Assembly (NCBI GenBank): GCA_009908585.1
Contig: JAAAOZ010000081.1
Location: forward strand, 1 to 15,489
Reading direction: 5' to 3'
DNA: 15,489 nt
Source of the DNA: Chloroflexota bacterium
GTDB lineage: Bacteria; Chloroflexota; Anaerolineae; B4-G1; SLSP01
Shown here: piece after piece, positions 6,654 through 13,507 of the stretch
How positions within the stretch are numbered: the first letter of the stretch is position 1
How the letters are laid out: the number at the start of each line of letters is the position of its first letter
Position numbers and translations under genes: made by a program
The notes under the pieces: model-generated
What the model was told of the DNA's origin: nothing
Databases searched by the model: none
Seen by the model: the letters and a program-made list of their open reading frames with translations, nothing else

Positions 6654-7883
6654 TTATGGTTCAAACAGTTGAGGGTTCTGAGGCACCCCGTTGAGGCGAA
6701 TTTCGTAGTGGAGGTGTGGCCCGGTCGACCAGCCCGTGGTGCCACAATAGCCAAGGACTTGACCCTGGTAAACGGCTTGACCACATCCTACAGCAATGGA
6801 ATCGAAGTGGCCGTAGTAGGTCTGATACCCATTGCCGTGACTGACACGGATCAAATTACCATAACCACCGCCCCACCCGGCGAAGACGACGACACCGTTA
6901 TCCGATGCGTAAATCGGATCACCCAAGTGGCATTTGTAGTCCAGGCCAATGTGCCCTGGGTTACGCACATCGTGGAAATACCAGCCAGAGACTGCATAGG
7001 ATCCGGTCGGAAGGATGAACCACCCATTGGCGCCCGGTCCACTGACGCTTAAATCGCCACACGCGCCCCAACTGGCCGAAGCGGCAGCCACGCCCGGCTG
7101 TGCAGGTGCTGGCGGCGGGGGTTCCCACTCCACGTCCTCGCCCTCACCACCGGGGATGACGAGCTGCGTGCCCTCTGACAACGACGCGCCAGGCTCCACC
7201 TCGTTCCACTGATTGTACAGCCTCGCCACCTCAACGTCATAGGCTTCGGCGATTTCTGACGGCGTGTCCCCTTCCATCACGGTGTGATAGACACCATCGA
7301 CGGGCAGGATGAAGAGCGTCAGGCCCGGCTGCACCAGCCACGGCGCACCCTGCAAGGTCTCCATGTTGGCCCACGCGATGGTGTACGGGGAAAGCTCGAA
7401 GCGTTCAGCAATGGTGAAGATGTTATCGCCGGTCTGAACGGTGTAGGTAATAACGTTCAAACGCACACGATCAGGAATCTTCGTGTGCGGGACAGCTTGC
7501 CGAAAGACGGCTTGATATTGGCGAGAGCTAGATTGCCATGATTTAGCTGTGGCAGCGACGGGCGCTGTGGGCGTCGCGACCGCCTCGGCGATGGCGTGCT
7601 GAGAGGTGCTCTGCTGGACGGTATGTTCGAGGCTAAGGGTCATATTTGCCACACTCACGGGCGTGAAGGTGATACTCCCCACCAAGCCCAAGCACAGCGC
7701 CAGGGCCAAAATGGCTAAGTGCGCGCTATAACGCCCTACAAAGGAGACAACAGCCTGTCGGTCGTTGCTCCACCGCCAGATTAAGGCCGTAACTTTGGCA
7801 ATAAGACGCCCAAGCATACGGGGTAACTCCCGCGTAGAACTTGGGTCGCCGTTTTCTCTCTGTATAGTTTTTTTATCGTTCAT
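6654..7883 (-). CDS. LysM-M23 peptidoglycan endopeptidase, paralogue 2
   Basis: 409 residues, the same plan as the gene that follows it: cytosolic tail with LIWRWSNDR (34-42) and GRYSAH (50-55), membrane segment (about 56-72), a long Ala/Thr/Ser-rich spacer, two LysM domains (about 146-194 and 197-244), a Pro-rich linker with EPPPPAPAQP (254-263), and a C-terminal M23 domain. Expected active residues are His311 and Asp315 (GHIGLD), His359 (YYGHF), His390 and His392 (HLHYEIR). Four cysteines (275, 318, 368, 380) lie in the outer part and are absent from the paralogue's peptidase domain. The frame opens at a TTG at 7889; the ATG at 7883 is preferred, though neither has a clear Shine-Dalgarno. 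It is first in a two-gene unit driven by the promoter near 8139-8167. Confidence 0.92.
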   Translation of the reverse strand: MNDKKTIQRENGDPSSTRELPRMLGRLIAKVTALIWRWSNDRQAVVSFVGRYSAHLAILALALCLGLVGSITFTPVSVANMTLSLEHTVQQSTSQHAIAEAVATPTAPVAATAKSWQSSSRQYQAVFRQAVPHTKIPDRVRLNVITYTVQTGDNIFTIAERFELSPYTIAWANMETLQGAPWLVQPGLTLFILPVDGVYHTVMEGDTPSEIAEAYDVEVARLYNQWNEVEPGASLSEGTQLVIPGGEGEDVEWEPPPPAPAQPGVAAASASWGACGDLSVSGPGANGWFILPTGSYAVSGWYFHDVRNPGHIGLDYKCHLGDPIYASDNGVVVFAGWGGGYGNLIRVSHGNGYQTYYGHFDSIAVGCGQAVYQGQVLGYCGTTGWSTGPHLHYEIRLNGVPQNPQLFEP

Positions 7884-8138
7884 AGGCAAATTTAGGTATC
7901 AGCGGCATATTTTAAACAGTCTTAGTGAGTTAGCACAAACTACAAAGGACTATGATTACACTTCGATTGTCTACACTTCAGCAGAAATCAAATCACTTCT
8001 AAAAGCTTCTACACCTGTATCTGTGCATCAAAGCGATCCAAAATCCAACTGACTTCGGTTCGGCTATCAAGGTAAAAGTTCTCTGCAAATATTATGCTGG
8101 TCCGGGGCAACTGTTATAAAAATCCCGCCAACGTCCAA

Positions 8139-8167
8139 ATTATAGCACAGGACGGCGCAAATATCAA
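8139..8167 (-). promoter_or_regulatory. Strong sigma-70 promoter for the M23 gene pair
   Basis: On the minus strand TTGATA (8167-8162), a 17-base spacer, and TATAAT (8144-8139) preceded by TGC, so an extended -10. This is the closest match to consensus in the window. Transcription should start near 8132, giving an untranslated leader of about 249 bases before the ATG at 7883. Confidence 0.75.
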
Positions 8168-8194
8168 CTTAATACCTGACGATTCCCTGATGAA

Positions 8195-8221
8195 GCGCAA
8201 AACTAGCGCGTTAGTTTGCGC
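8195..8221 (-). other. Imperfect palindrome downstream of the DegV-type gene
   Basis: GCGCAAA (8195-8201) pairs with TTTGCGC (8215-8221), extended by CTA/TAG after a one-base bulge, with a GC-rich loop. It could act as a transcript end or protein site. No T-run follows on the minus strand, so a standard intrinsic terminator is not supported. Confidence 0.35.
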
Positions 8222-8282
8222 GAATAACCTCATCTATCATATTAGGCAAGCTTGTAAGGGGTGAATCACAATAAAATCCACC

Positions 8283-9146
8283 TCATGGTAGCTCTGGGAA
8301 ATCTTTCATTGGGGCGTAGGCTACACCGACCAGGCCCGGCCCGGTGTGCGCGCCCAGCACTGGAGCAATCATTGAGGTGGGCAGCCACGTGCAGACGAAC
8401 ATCGAATCGACGCGCTCGCGCAAGCGTTCGGCGCCCTCCGGGTTTTGGCCGTGGAGGACTTGCACTCGCAATGGCGTGCCCCGGGGGTAATCCTCAGCGA
8501 TCACGTCCGCGACGTTCAGGATTGCACGGGGCAACGTCCGGGTCTGCCCCCGCTGATAGTACTTTCCATCATCTTTACTCACGGCGATCAAGGGCTTGAT
8601 CCGCAGCACAGAGGCGACCAGGCCCTTGATATGACTGATGCGTCCCCCATGGATCAAATACTTGAGCGTCGCCAGGGTGTAGAGCGTCTCGGTATATGTG
8701 CGAACCTTCTCCAGAAGCTCCACCGTCTCCGGGATACCCCAGCCGGCCTTGGCCGCACGCGCCGCCGCCTCGACGTGCCAGCCTTCCGCGCCGGAGAGGG
8801 TCAACGTATCGAAGACGTGGATATTGGCCTCCGGCACCAGCTTGGCGCCCTCACGGGCCGCGTTGCACGTCCCGCTCAGGCCGGAGGAGATGTGCACCGA
8901 CAAGATGTCGGGATCGTCTTGGGCGAGCTGGCGATACAACTCGGCAAACTCTCCCGGTGAGGGCAATGACGTGGTGGGCAAGCCCTCAGATGTCTCCAAG
9001 ATGTCGTAGAAAGCCTCCGGTTCGATATCGATGCCGCTGCGATAGGTCTTGCCGTCCAACGTCAGGGTCAGGGGCAGATAATGGAAGTCTAAACCTTCCC
9101 GCTGCTCCGCTGTCATATCCATGCCCGTATCTGTTACGATTTGCAT
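8283..9146 (-). CDS. DegV-family fatty acid-binding protein (FakB-like)
   Basis: 287 residues, the normal length. DegV/FakB proteins bind a fatty acid and, in FakAB systems, present it to the kinase FakA for phosphorylation. Family signatures in order: IVTDTGMD (3-10), PTTSLPSPGEF (57-67), HISSGLSGT (85-93), TLKYLIHGGRI (160-170), and GAHTGPGLVGV (265-275). The first motif is TDTG where most relatives have TDS followed by T or another small residue. No fakA lies in the window. The ATG at 9146 is preceded by GGAG and, further up, a tandem array of GAGG-containing heptamers. It lies 66 bases after a kinase-like gene on the same strand and is probably co-transcribed with it. Confidence 0.92.
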   Translation of the reverse strand: MQIVTDTGMDMTAEQREGLDFHYLPLTLTLDGKTYRSGIDIEPEAFYDILETSEGLPTTSLPSPGEFAELYRQLAQDDPDILSVHISSGLSGTCNAAREGAKLVPEANIHVFDTLTLSGAEGWHVEAAARAAKAGWGIPETVELLEKVRTYTETLYTLATLKYLIHGGRISHIKGLVASVLRIKPLIAVSKDDGKYYQRGQTRTLPRAILNVADVIAEDYPRGTPLRVQVLHGQNPEGAERLRERVDSMFVCTWLPTSMIAPVLGAHTGPGLVGVAYAPMKDFPELP

Positions 9147-9156
9147 TCTCCGCTCT

Positions 9157-9190
9157 CCTCTTTCCTCTTTCCTCTTTCCTCTTTCCTCTT
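9157..9190 (-). repeat. Heptamer tandem repeat just upstream of the DegV-type gene
   Basis: The plus strand shows CCTCTTT repeated four times (9157-9184) with a fifth partial unit (9185-9190). Read on the minus strand, each unit carries AAAGAGG, a Shine-Dalgarno-like core. The array ends about 11 bases from the DegV-type ATG and fills half of the gap to the upstream gene. Confidence 0.85.
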
Positions 9191-9212
9191 AAGATAGTAG
9201 TGCATCGGCGGC

Positions 9213-10295
9213 TTAGGTGTGGGATCGCGCCGGCAAGCGCACAGTAAATCGAATCAATTCCTCCTCCTCATCCTCCTGGACGAAGGTGCCGCCTAATTGC
9301 TCGCAGAATCGCTGGCAGGTCACCAGACCCAGTTCCCCCTCCAGCGCGGCCGCCTCACGATCCGGCATCTCCTCTTCATCTTCCAAGAGCATGGGTTTGC
9401 GCTCATCGGGCAATCCCTCGGCGACCTCAAAGACCAGCCAATCGGTATCGGCCACGCGTTCGCGCATCGCCGTGAGCGACAATGTGCGGTGTTTGGTCAA
9501 GCGCGCCGTATAGAGCAGCGCGTTCACCAACACCCAGCGCACCTTGGAGGCATCCGTGCGCATCGTGCCCAGCGCGCCGACCCCACAGACCTCTAATGTG
9601 TGATCGTGCCTCGCCACGATGGGCTGGGCCGTCGTAACAACATCGCCCAGGAGCGCCGGGACTGGAAACGAGACCGCGTAGATGTTCGTCTTGGCCGCAT
9701 CTTTCTTGGCGACCTGGAAGATGTCATCGATCATCGTGAGCAGCTTCTTGCCGCCTTCGTAGATCGAGGTCAAGTCCTGTTGCTGGAACTCCGTGATCGG
9801 CCCGTCGATGCCCTTCAAGATGACGCGCGAGAAGCCGGTGATGGCATTGATGGGCGTCTTGAGATCATGGCCCATATCAGACATCGCGTCCATGTCAAAG
9901 CGCTTGGCGCGCTCCGCCTTGCCGGTGAAAAAACCGGTGAGGAAAGCGCCCAGCACGGCCACGAGGCGTGGTTGCAGCCAGGGCATCACCGCCGCCGGGA
10001 TCTCCTCCGAGAACGCCTCGCCCAAGGTTGTCTGCATCTCGATGATCTGATCGGGTTGTAGATTGTCCACCTCCTCCAGCGCGACGCCAACCTCCTGCGC
10101 CTTGGCGGGGGCGAACGATTCCGCCGTCAGGATCGCGATCAATTCATCCATGAACGCCTCCAGACGTGGTTCCCACTCCCTTCTATCCAGATTAATCGAG
10201 CTTAAGGCATCCAATTTCTCGAACCATACCCGTGCAATGGCGGTCCGTCGCTCCTCTAAAACTTCCTGTACCTGCGATTGCTCTGTTGCACTCAT
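9213..10295 (-). CDS. Soluble histidine-kinase-like protein with degenerate ATP-binding domain
   Basis: 360 residues with no membrane segment. Residues 1-115 are a helical N-terminal domain resembling RsbRD-type sensory modules, not assigned with certainty. A HisKA dimerisation domain follows with the H-box MGHDLKTPINAITGF (141-155, His143). The C-terminal part resembles HATPase_c but is eroded. In the N-box, VLVNALLYTARLT (255-267) has Tyr262 where the ATP/Mg-binding Asn is expected. The G1 region VAEGLPDE (291-298) lacks the DxGxG pattern. A G2-like GELGLVTCQRF (320-330) remains. Acidic stretches occur at 304-309 and 341-346. The ATG has AGGAG upstream. It could be a pseudokinase, scaffold or phosphatase. 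No response regulator is adjacent; the DegV-type gene follows. Confidence 0.8.
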   Translation of the reverse strand: MSATEQSQVQEVLEERRTAIARVWFEKLDALSSINLDRREWEPRLEAFMDELIAILTAESFAPAKAQEVGVALEEVDNLQPDQIIEMQTTLGEAFSEEIPAAVMPWLQPRLVAVLGAFLTGFFTGKAERAKRFDMDAMSDMGHDLKTPINAITGFSRVILKGIDGPITEFQQQDLTSIYEGGKKLLTMIDDIFQVAKKDAAKTNIYAVSFPVPALLGDVVTTAQPIVARHDHTLEVCGVGALGTMRTDASKVRWVLVNALLYTARLTKHRTLSLTAMRERVADTDWLVFEVAEGLPDERKPMLLEDEEEMPDREAAALEGELGLVTCQRFCEQLGGTFVQEDEEEELIRFTVRLPARSHT

Positions 10296-10347
10296 GCTCT
10301 CACTCCTGTCAGATCCACTGGCCCTTCATCATTGTTGGCAACGTCAA

Positions 10348-10374
10348 ATTATATATGTTTCTTCAAGCGTACAA
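10348..10374 (-). promoter_or_regulatory. Probable promoter of the kinase-like gene
   Basis: On the minus strand TTGTAC (10374-10369), a 15-base spacer and a consensus TATAAT (10353-10348). The -10 is good; the -35 is weak and close. Transcription would start near 10341 with a leader of about 46 bases. Confidence 0.5.
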
Positions 10375-10485
10375 TCAGAGGCTAAAAAAGTCAACTGCGA
10401 TTCGCGCTGGGAATTCCAAGCAGATCGACTGAGGAAATCGCTCTCGGTGCTTCAGAGCATACTGGGTCTCTTGGGTTTTGCCGGG

Positions 10486-10581
10486 TAAGGTAGTTCCAGA
10501 AATTAAAACCTCCCAAACCTGATGCTTTCTCCTCAGAAAACTGACCGTTTTTGGGAGACTTATTTTCTTGGAACGGCCTAA
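10486..10581 (+). mobile_element. MITE-like element, copy 2
   Basis: Identical over 96 bases to 606-701, with the same imperfect inverted ends, and bounded by TA at 10486-10487 and 10579-10580. Its flanks are the same repeat family as copy 1, but the insertion point is different. The identity therefore belongs to the element itself and not to a duplicated larger block. Confidence 0.75.
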
Positions 10582-10670
10582 CCCCCTCAGTAGCCCTAAA
10601 AACAGCCAGAAATCGCGTGTCTGTGAGGATTACAGACCTTTTTGCGTCGTTACTGGGTTGCGGGTGGAGA

Positions 10671-10679
10671 TGGTATAAT
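10671..10679 (+). promoter_or_regulatory. Repeat-borne extended -10 upstream of the membrane protein gene
   Basis: TGGTATAAT, a consensus -10 with TGn extension, within repeat copy C. The -35 region is weak (TTACTG with an 18-base spacer). A start near 10686 would give a leader of about 210 bases. A second, weaker candidate nearer the gene is TATGAT at 10833-10838. Confidence 0.45.
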
Positions 10680-10895
10680 TGCCCCCGGCGAATTCCTGAA
10701 GAACCAGCATACTTAGCCCAGTTCAAGGCAAACGAAGTTGGGGTTGATGTGGGCGATAAATCGCTTAGCGCGCAGCATCGTGTATCTCGGACACCTCAGA
10801 ACTGCTTCGTTTGCCCTGCATCGGGGAGGTTTTATGATAAACTATCCCTACGTATCCTTTCCAGAAGACTCGCCAAGAAACCCAAGGAGCACATC

Positions 10896-11711
10896 ATGTC
10901 CAATCCCAAATTGAAGACCGCTTACATTTTGACGGCCCTCATCGCCGTCCTGACCCTGATCGCATCCGCCGGCGGGCTGCTCATCGACGATCTGTATCGA
11001 GATAACGCGCTCATCACCGCCGGATGGTTCGGCAACGATCTCGTGACGTTGGTCGTCGCGCTCCCCCTGCTGGTCGTCTCGCTGGCGCTTTCGATACGCG
11101 GCTCGCAGCGCGCCCGCCTCGTCTGGCTGGGGATGATCGCCTACACGCTGTACAACTTCTCGTACTATCTCTTCGGGACCGCGTTCAACAGCTTCTTTCT
11201 GATCTACGTCGCGCTCTTCGATCTCTCGCTCTTCGCCCTCATCTACGGGCTGATCGGCCTAGATATCAGCGACATCGGCCAGCGATTCCGAGCCAGCACG
11301 CCGACCAAGGGGATCGCGGGCTTTATGCTCTTCGTGGCTCTGGGCCTGACGTTCGTCTACACCTCCCAATCCCTCAGCTTCGTCTTCACCGGCACGCTGC
11401 CGGAGATCATCACACTGACGGACAAGGCGACCAACGTGGTCTTCGCCTTGGATCTCACGATGGTGGTGCCGTGGTTCATCGCGGGAGCGATCTGGCTGTG
11501 GCAACGCCGCCCGTGGGGCTACGTCCTGGCGACCATCGTCAACGTCAAGGGCGCGGCCTATATGCTGGCCCTGACCGCCGTCACCATCTCGGCAGTGCAA
11601 TCCGGCGCCTCCGATGATCTGGCGCAGGCCGGATTGTGGAGCGCGCTCGGCATCGGCAGCCTGATCGTCAGCGTGATCTTGCTGCGAAACTTGGCGCCCG
11701 CAGAGGCATAG
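10896..11711 (+). CDS. Conserved-looking multi-pass membrane protein, function unknown
   Basis: 271 residues with seven or eight predicted membrane segments (about 8-30, 48-66, 76-94, 97-121, 139-157, 181-203, 207-232, 244-263). The second segment region, WFGNDLVTLVVALPLL (44-59), and the run of aromatic residues at 83-106 (YTLYNFSYYLFG and onward) look like family motifs. I recall similar uncharacterised proteins in Gram-positive and Chloroflexota genomes but cannot name a family. There are no catalytic motifs or soluble domains. The ATG at 10896 has AAGGAG six bases upstream, which decides the start. It stands alone between a repeat-rich leader and a strong terminator. The neighbours give no hint of function. 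Confidence 0.82.
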   Translation: MSNPKLKTAYILTALIAVLTLIASAGGLLIDDLYRDNALITAGWFGNDLVTLVVALPLLVVSLALSIRGSQRARLVWLGMIAYTLYNFSYYLFGTAFNSFFLIYVALFDLSLFALIYGLIGLDISDIGQRFRASTPTKGIAGFMLFVALGLTFVYTSQSLSFVFTGTLPEIITLTDKATNVVFALDLTMVVPWFIAGAIWLWQRRPWGYVLATIVNVKGAAYMLALTAVTISAVQSGASDDLAQAGLWSALGIGSLIVSVILLRNLAPAEA

Positions 11712-11759
11712 AGGAACAGTCAACGGCCCATCTGGTCACCCGATCAGGCAAAAACTGAT

Positions 11760-11794
11760 AACCTCCCCGGTAGAAGATATACCGGGGAGGTTTT
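11760..11794 (+). terminator. Strong terminator between convergent genes
   Basis: AACCTCCCCGGT (11760-11771) pairs perfectly over 12 bases with ACCGGGGAGGTT (11781-11792), and the T-run ends at 11794. On the minus strand the stem is followed by ATCAGTTTTT, so it may also serve the hydrolase gene that ends at 11857. Confidence 0.88.
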
Positions 11795-11856
11795 GCGTGG
11801 TAGCGTATGAGATAAGTTTGGCTCTTCAGGAATTCACGGACCTTGGCAGCCGAGTC

Positions 11857-13353
11857 TTATCGGTACGTGGCCTCCACGACCCGATTCATCACATCGACGA
11901 ACGCCGTTGGTTCCTCGAACGAAGGGCGATGGCCGGAGTGCTCGAAGATGATCAGCTCCTTCGATGGCGCTGCCAGCATCTCGAACCATGCCTTGGCGAG
12001 CACTGCGCGTCCCCGCGCTTCGTGCTGGCCAAGCACAATATAGACCGGCACCTCCAGGGACGGCACATCCTCCCGAAAGTCGATGTCCTGAATCTGCGGG
12101 TAGAGCACGGAGAATGTCTCCAAGAAGCTGCGCAGCCCGTTGATCCGGTCGATCAGCGAGTTCTCAGGCACAAAGAGGTTGTTCGGCATCTCCTTGCTCA
12201 TATCCAGCTCCGGGTAGGGATTCCAGTCGTGCTCGTGGGAGATGGCCGGCTCGTAGGCCAGCAGGTCATCATACGGCGGCGGCCCGTTCTGCTGCAACGC
12301 CGCGATGAGCGCCGCGTTGCCGGTCTCCTCCGCCCAGGCCATCGTGTCCTCGTAGAACATCCGGTCTGTCTCGCGCGGGCTGACCATTTGTCCGGTGCCG
12401 ATGTAGGCGTGGAAGAGTTCGGGATGCTGCTCCACGACGAGGACGCCGAGCAGCGTTCCCCACGAGTTGCCCATCAAGTAGATCTTCTCTTCGCCAAAGC
12501 GCTCGCGCAAGTAGTTCGTCAGCTCGACGGTGTCGCGCACCATCTGCTCCGGCGTCAGCGTCTCGACCGGCTCGAGGGCGGCGTAGGACTTCCCCGCCCC
12601 ACGCTGCTCCCAGGTGGCGACGACGAAGTGCTGTTCCAACGGATGTAGTTTATCCGCCCCCACATCGGCGCGCATCGCGCCCAGGTCGGCGCCGCCAGGG
12701 CCGCCCGCCAGGTAGAGGAGGACGGGGTTATCGGCGCTCCGGCCACGGATCATCACCGTCTGCTCGTGGCCGCCCAGGGGGACGGTGGTGATTTCGGCGA
12801 CGCTGCCCGGCAGCGGGTCGCCGTCGGGGCCGACGATGGGCGATGTGAAACCAGGCCGGGCGAAGGCCACGGCCAGCGCGACCATCCCCACCGTGACGAG
12901 GCCGATCACGATCCAGCCGACGACGCCCATCGAGGCCACCGGGGTCTTGTTCATCAGGGACGCCAACCAGACGCCGTAGGTCGCGCCGAGCAGCATCGGC
13001 AGCAGGGCGACAACGGCGTGGAAGCCCCGTCCCAGGACAAAGGCGATGATGCCGTAGGCCGAGTTGAGGTGGATGGCATCGACCGTGGGGCCATTGACAC
13101 CGAGACGCGCCAGCTCGAAGACCACGACAAAGACGATGGGCGCGACCAACAGGCTCCACCGGTTGCCCATCACCAGCCCGGCGACGAGGCCCACCGCGAG
13201 CGCCACGACCATCGTCGTCAGTGTCTGGGTCGCTGTGATCGGGCCGCGTGGCGTCAGCCACGCGCTCAGCAGCCCCGCACTCGCAGCCAGGGCCGCCGTC
13301 GCGGCAAGCCCGATACGCCAATTCGACCAAATACTCCTGAGTAAGTCAAGCAT
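11857..13353 (-). CDS. Alpha/beta hydrolase (S33-like) with N-terminal membrane domain
   Basis: 498 residues. About five or six membrane segments occupy residues 14-165, followed by an alpha/beta hydrolase domain from about 195. It has the S33 prolyl-aminopeptidase-like signatures: LAGGPGGAD (215-223, oxyanion hole), WEQRGAGKSY (248-257), the nucleophile elbow GNSWG (295-299, Ser297), and the catalytic His475 in HSGHRPSFEEP. At the acid position, where relatives read GRHD or similar, it reads GQHE (442-445), placing Glu445 there. The substrate is unknown; peptidase or esterase activity is possible. The frame opens at a TTG at 13359, but the ATG at 13353 is better spaced from AGGAG. It follows the ABC genes on the same strand after 154 bases containing an inverted repeat. 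Confidence 0.87.
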   Translation of the reverse strand: MLDLLRSIWSNWRIGLAATAALAASAGLLSAWLTPRGPITATQTLTTMVVALAVGLVAGLVMGNRWSLLVAPIVFVVVFELARLGVNGPTVDAIHLNSAYGIIAFVLGRGFHAVVALLPMLLGATYGVWLASLMNKTPVASMGVVGWIVIGLVTVGMVALAVAFARPGFTSPIVGPDGDPLPGSVAEITTVPLGGHEQTVMIRGRSADNPVLLYLAGGPGGADLGAMRADVGADKLHPLEQHFVVATWEQRGAGKSYAALEPVETLTPEQMVRDTVELTNYLRERFGEEKIYLMGNSWGTLLGVLVVEQHPELFHAYIGTGQMVSPRETDRMFYEDTMAWAEETGNAALIAALQQNGPPPYDDLLAYEPAISHEHDWNPYPELDMSKEMPNNLFVPENSLIDRINGLRSFLETFSVLYPQIQDIDFREDVPSLEVPVYIVLGQHEARGRAVLAKAWFEMLAAPSKELIIFEHSGHRPSFEEPTAFVDVMNRVVEATYR

Positions 13354-13415
13354 TTTCAATACTCCTCGTATAAACTTCTCATTATCTACCGTCGTTACGT
13401 TGTTTGCTTACTACT

Positions 13416-13486
13416 GACAGGATTCACAAGATTAACAGGATGAAAAGAGAGGGTTCAACAATCTTGTTCATCCTGTGAATCCTGTC
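13416..13486. repeat. Inverted 9-base-periodic repeat (AGGATTAAC type)
   Basis: GACAGGATTCAC (13416-13427) pairs perfectly with GTGAATCCTGTC (13475-13486), and pairing continues imperfectly inwards. Each arm is itself a run of about three nine-base units close to AGGATTAAC. The same unit recurs at 15317-15342. It lies between the permease and hydrolase genes; there is no T-run, so it is not a typical terminator. Confidence 0.75.
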
Positions 13487-13507
13487 TAAGTGCGTAAGTA
13501 TCTCGTT

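Larger units (their letters stand above)
7884..8282. other. Leader and promoter region of the M23 operon
   Basis: No gene is supported in these 399 bases, which are clearly AT-richer than the genes around them. The stretch holds the M23 operon promoter (8139-8167), a leader of about 249 bases (7884-8132), and a hairpin behind the degV-type gene (8195-8221). I could not match the leader to a known riboswitch by eye. Confidence 0.6.
10463..10707 (+). repeat. Dispersed intergenic repeat, copy C (interrupted)
   Basis: This copy begins TGGGTCTCTTGGGTTTTGCCGGG. The small element sits after this block and before ACCCCCTCAGTAGCCCTAA. In copy A the element instead lies after the TAGCCCTAA block. The rest follows copy A closely (GTGTCTGTGAGGATTACAGACC, then CCCCCGGCGAATTCCTGAAG) and carries an intact TGGTATAATTGC. 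Confidence 0.75.
10296..10895. other. Divergent intergenic region with repeat copy C
   Basis: About 600 bases between the kinase-like gene (minus) and a membrane protein gene (plus). It holds the kinase promoter, repeat copy C with the second small insertion element, a repeat-borne extended -10, and a leader to the ATG at 10896. An open frame from 10551 runs in phase into the membrane protein, but its first 115 codons are repeat and insertion-element sequence without a ribosome binding site. Confidence 0.65.

Noticed and set aside
7884..8132. Cyclic di-AMP (ydaO-type) riboswitch in the M23 leader
   Set aside because: Attractive because such riboswitches control wall hydrolases, but I could not find the conserved sequence blocks by eye. 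Left as a long leader only.
9157..9190. CRISPR-like array
   Set aside because: Heptamer units are directly adjacent with no spacers; it is a simple tandem repeat.
10551..10895. N-terminal extension of the membrane protein by 115 codons
   Set aside because: The extension is insertion-element, repeat and leader sequence. AAGGAG just before the ATG at 10896 and the first membrane helix right after it mark the true start.
11797..12648. 283-codon plus-strand open frame opposite the hydrolase
   Set aside because: Antisense shadow of the alpha/beta hydrolase catalytic domain, which carries the family motifs.
13416..13486. Rho-independent terminator after the ABC permease
   Set aside because: A long stem is possible, but neither strand has a T-run after it, and the arms are members of a dispersed repeat family.
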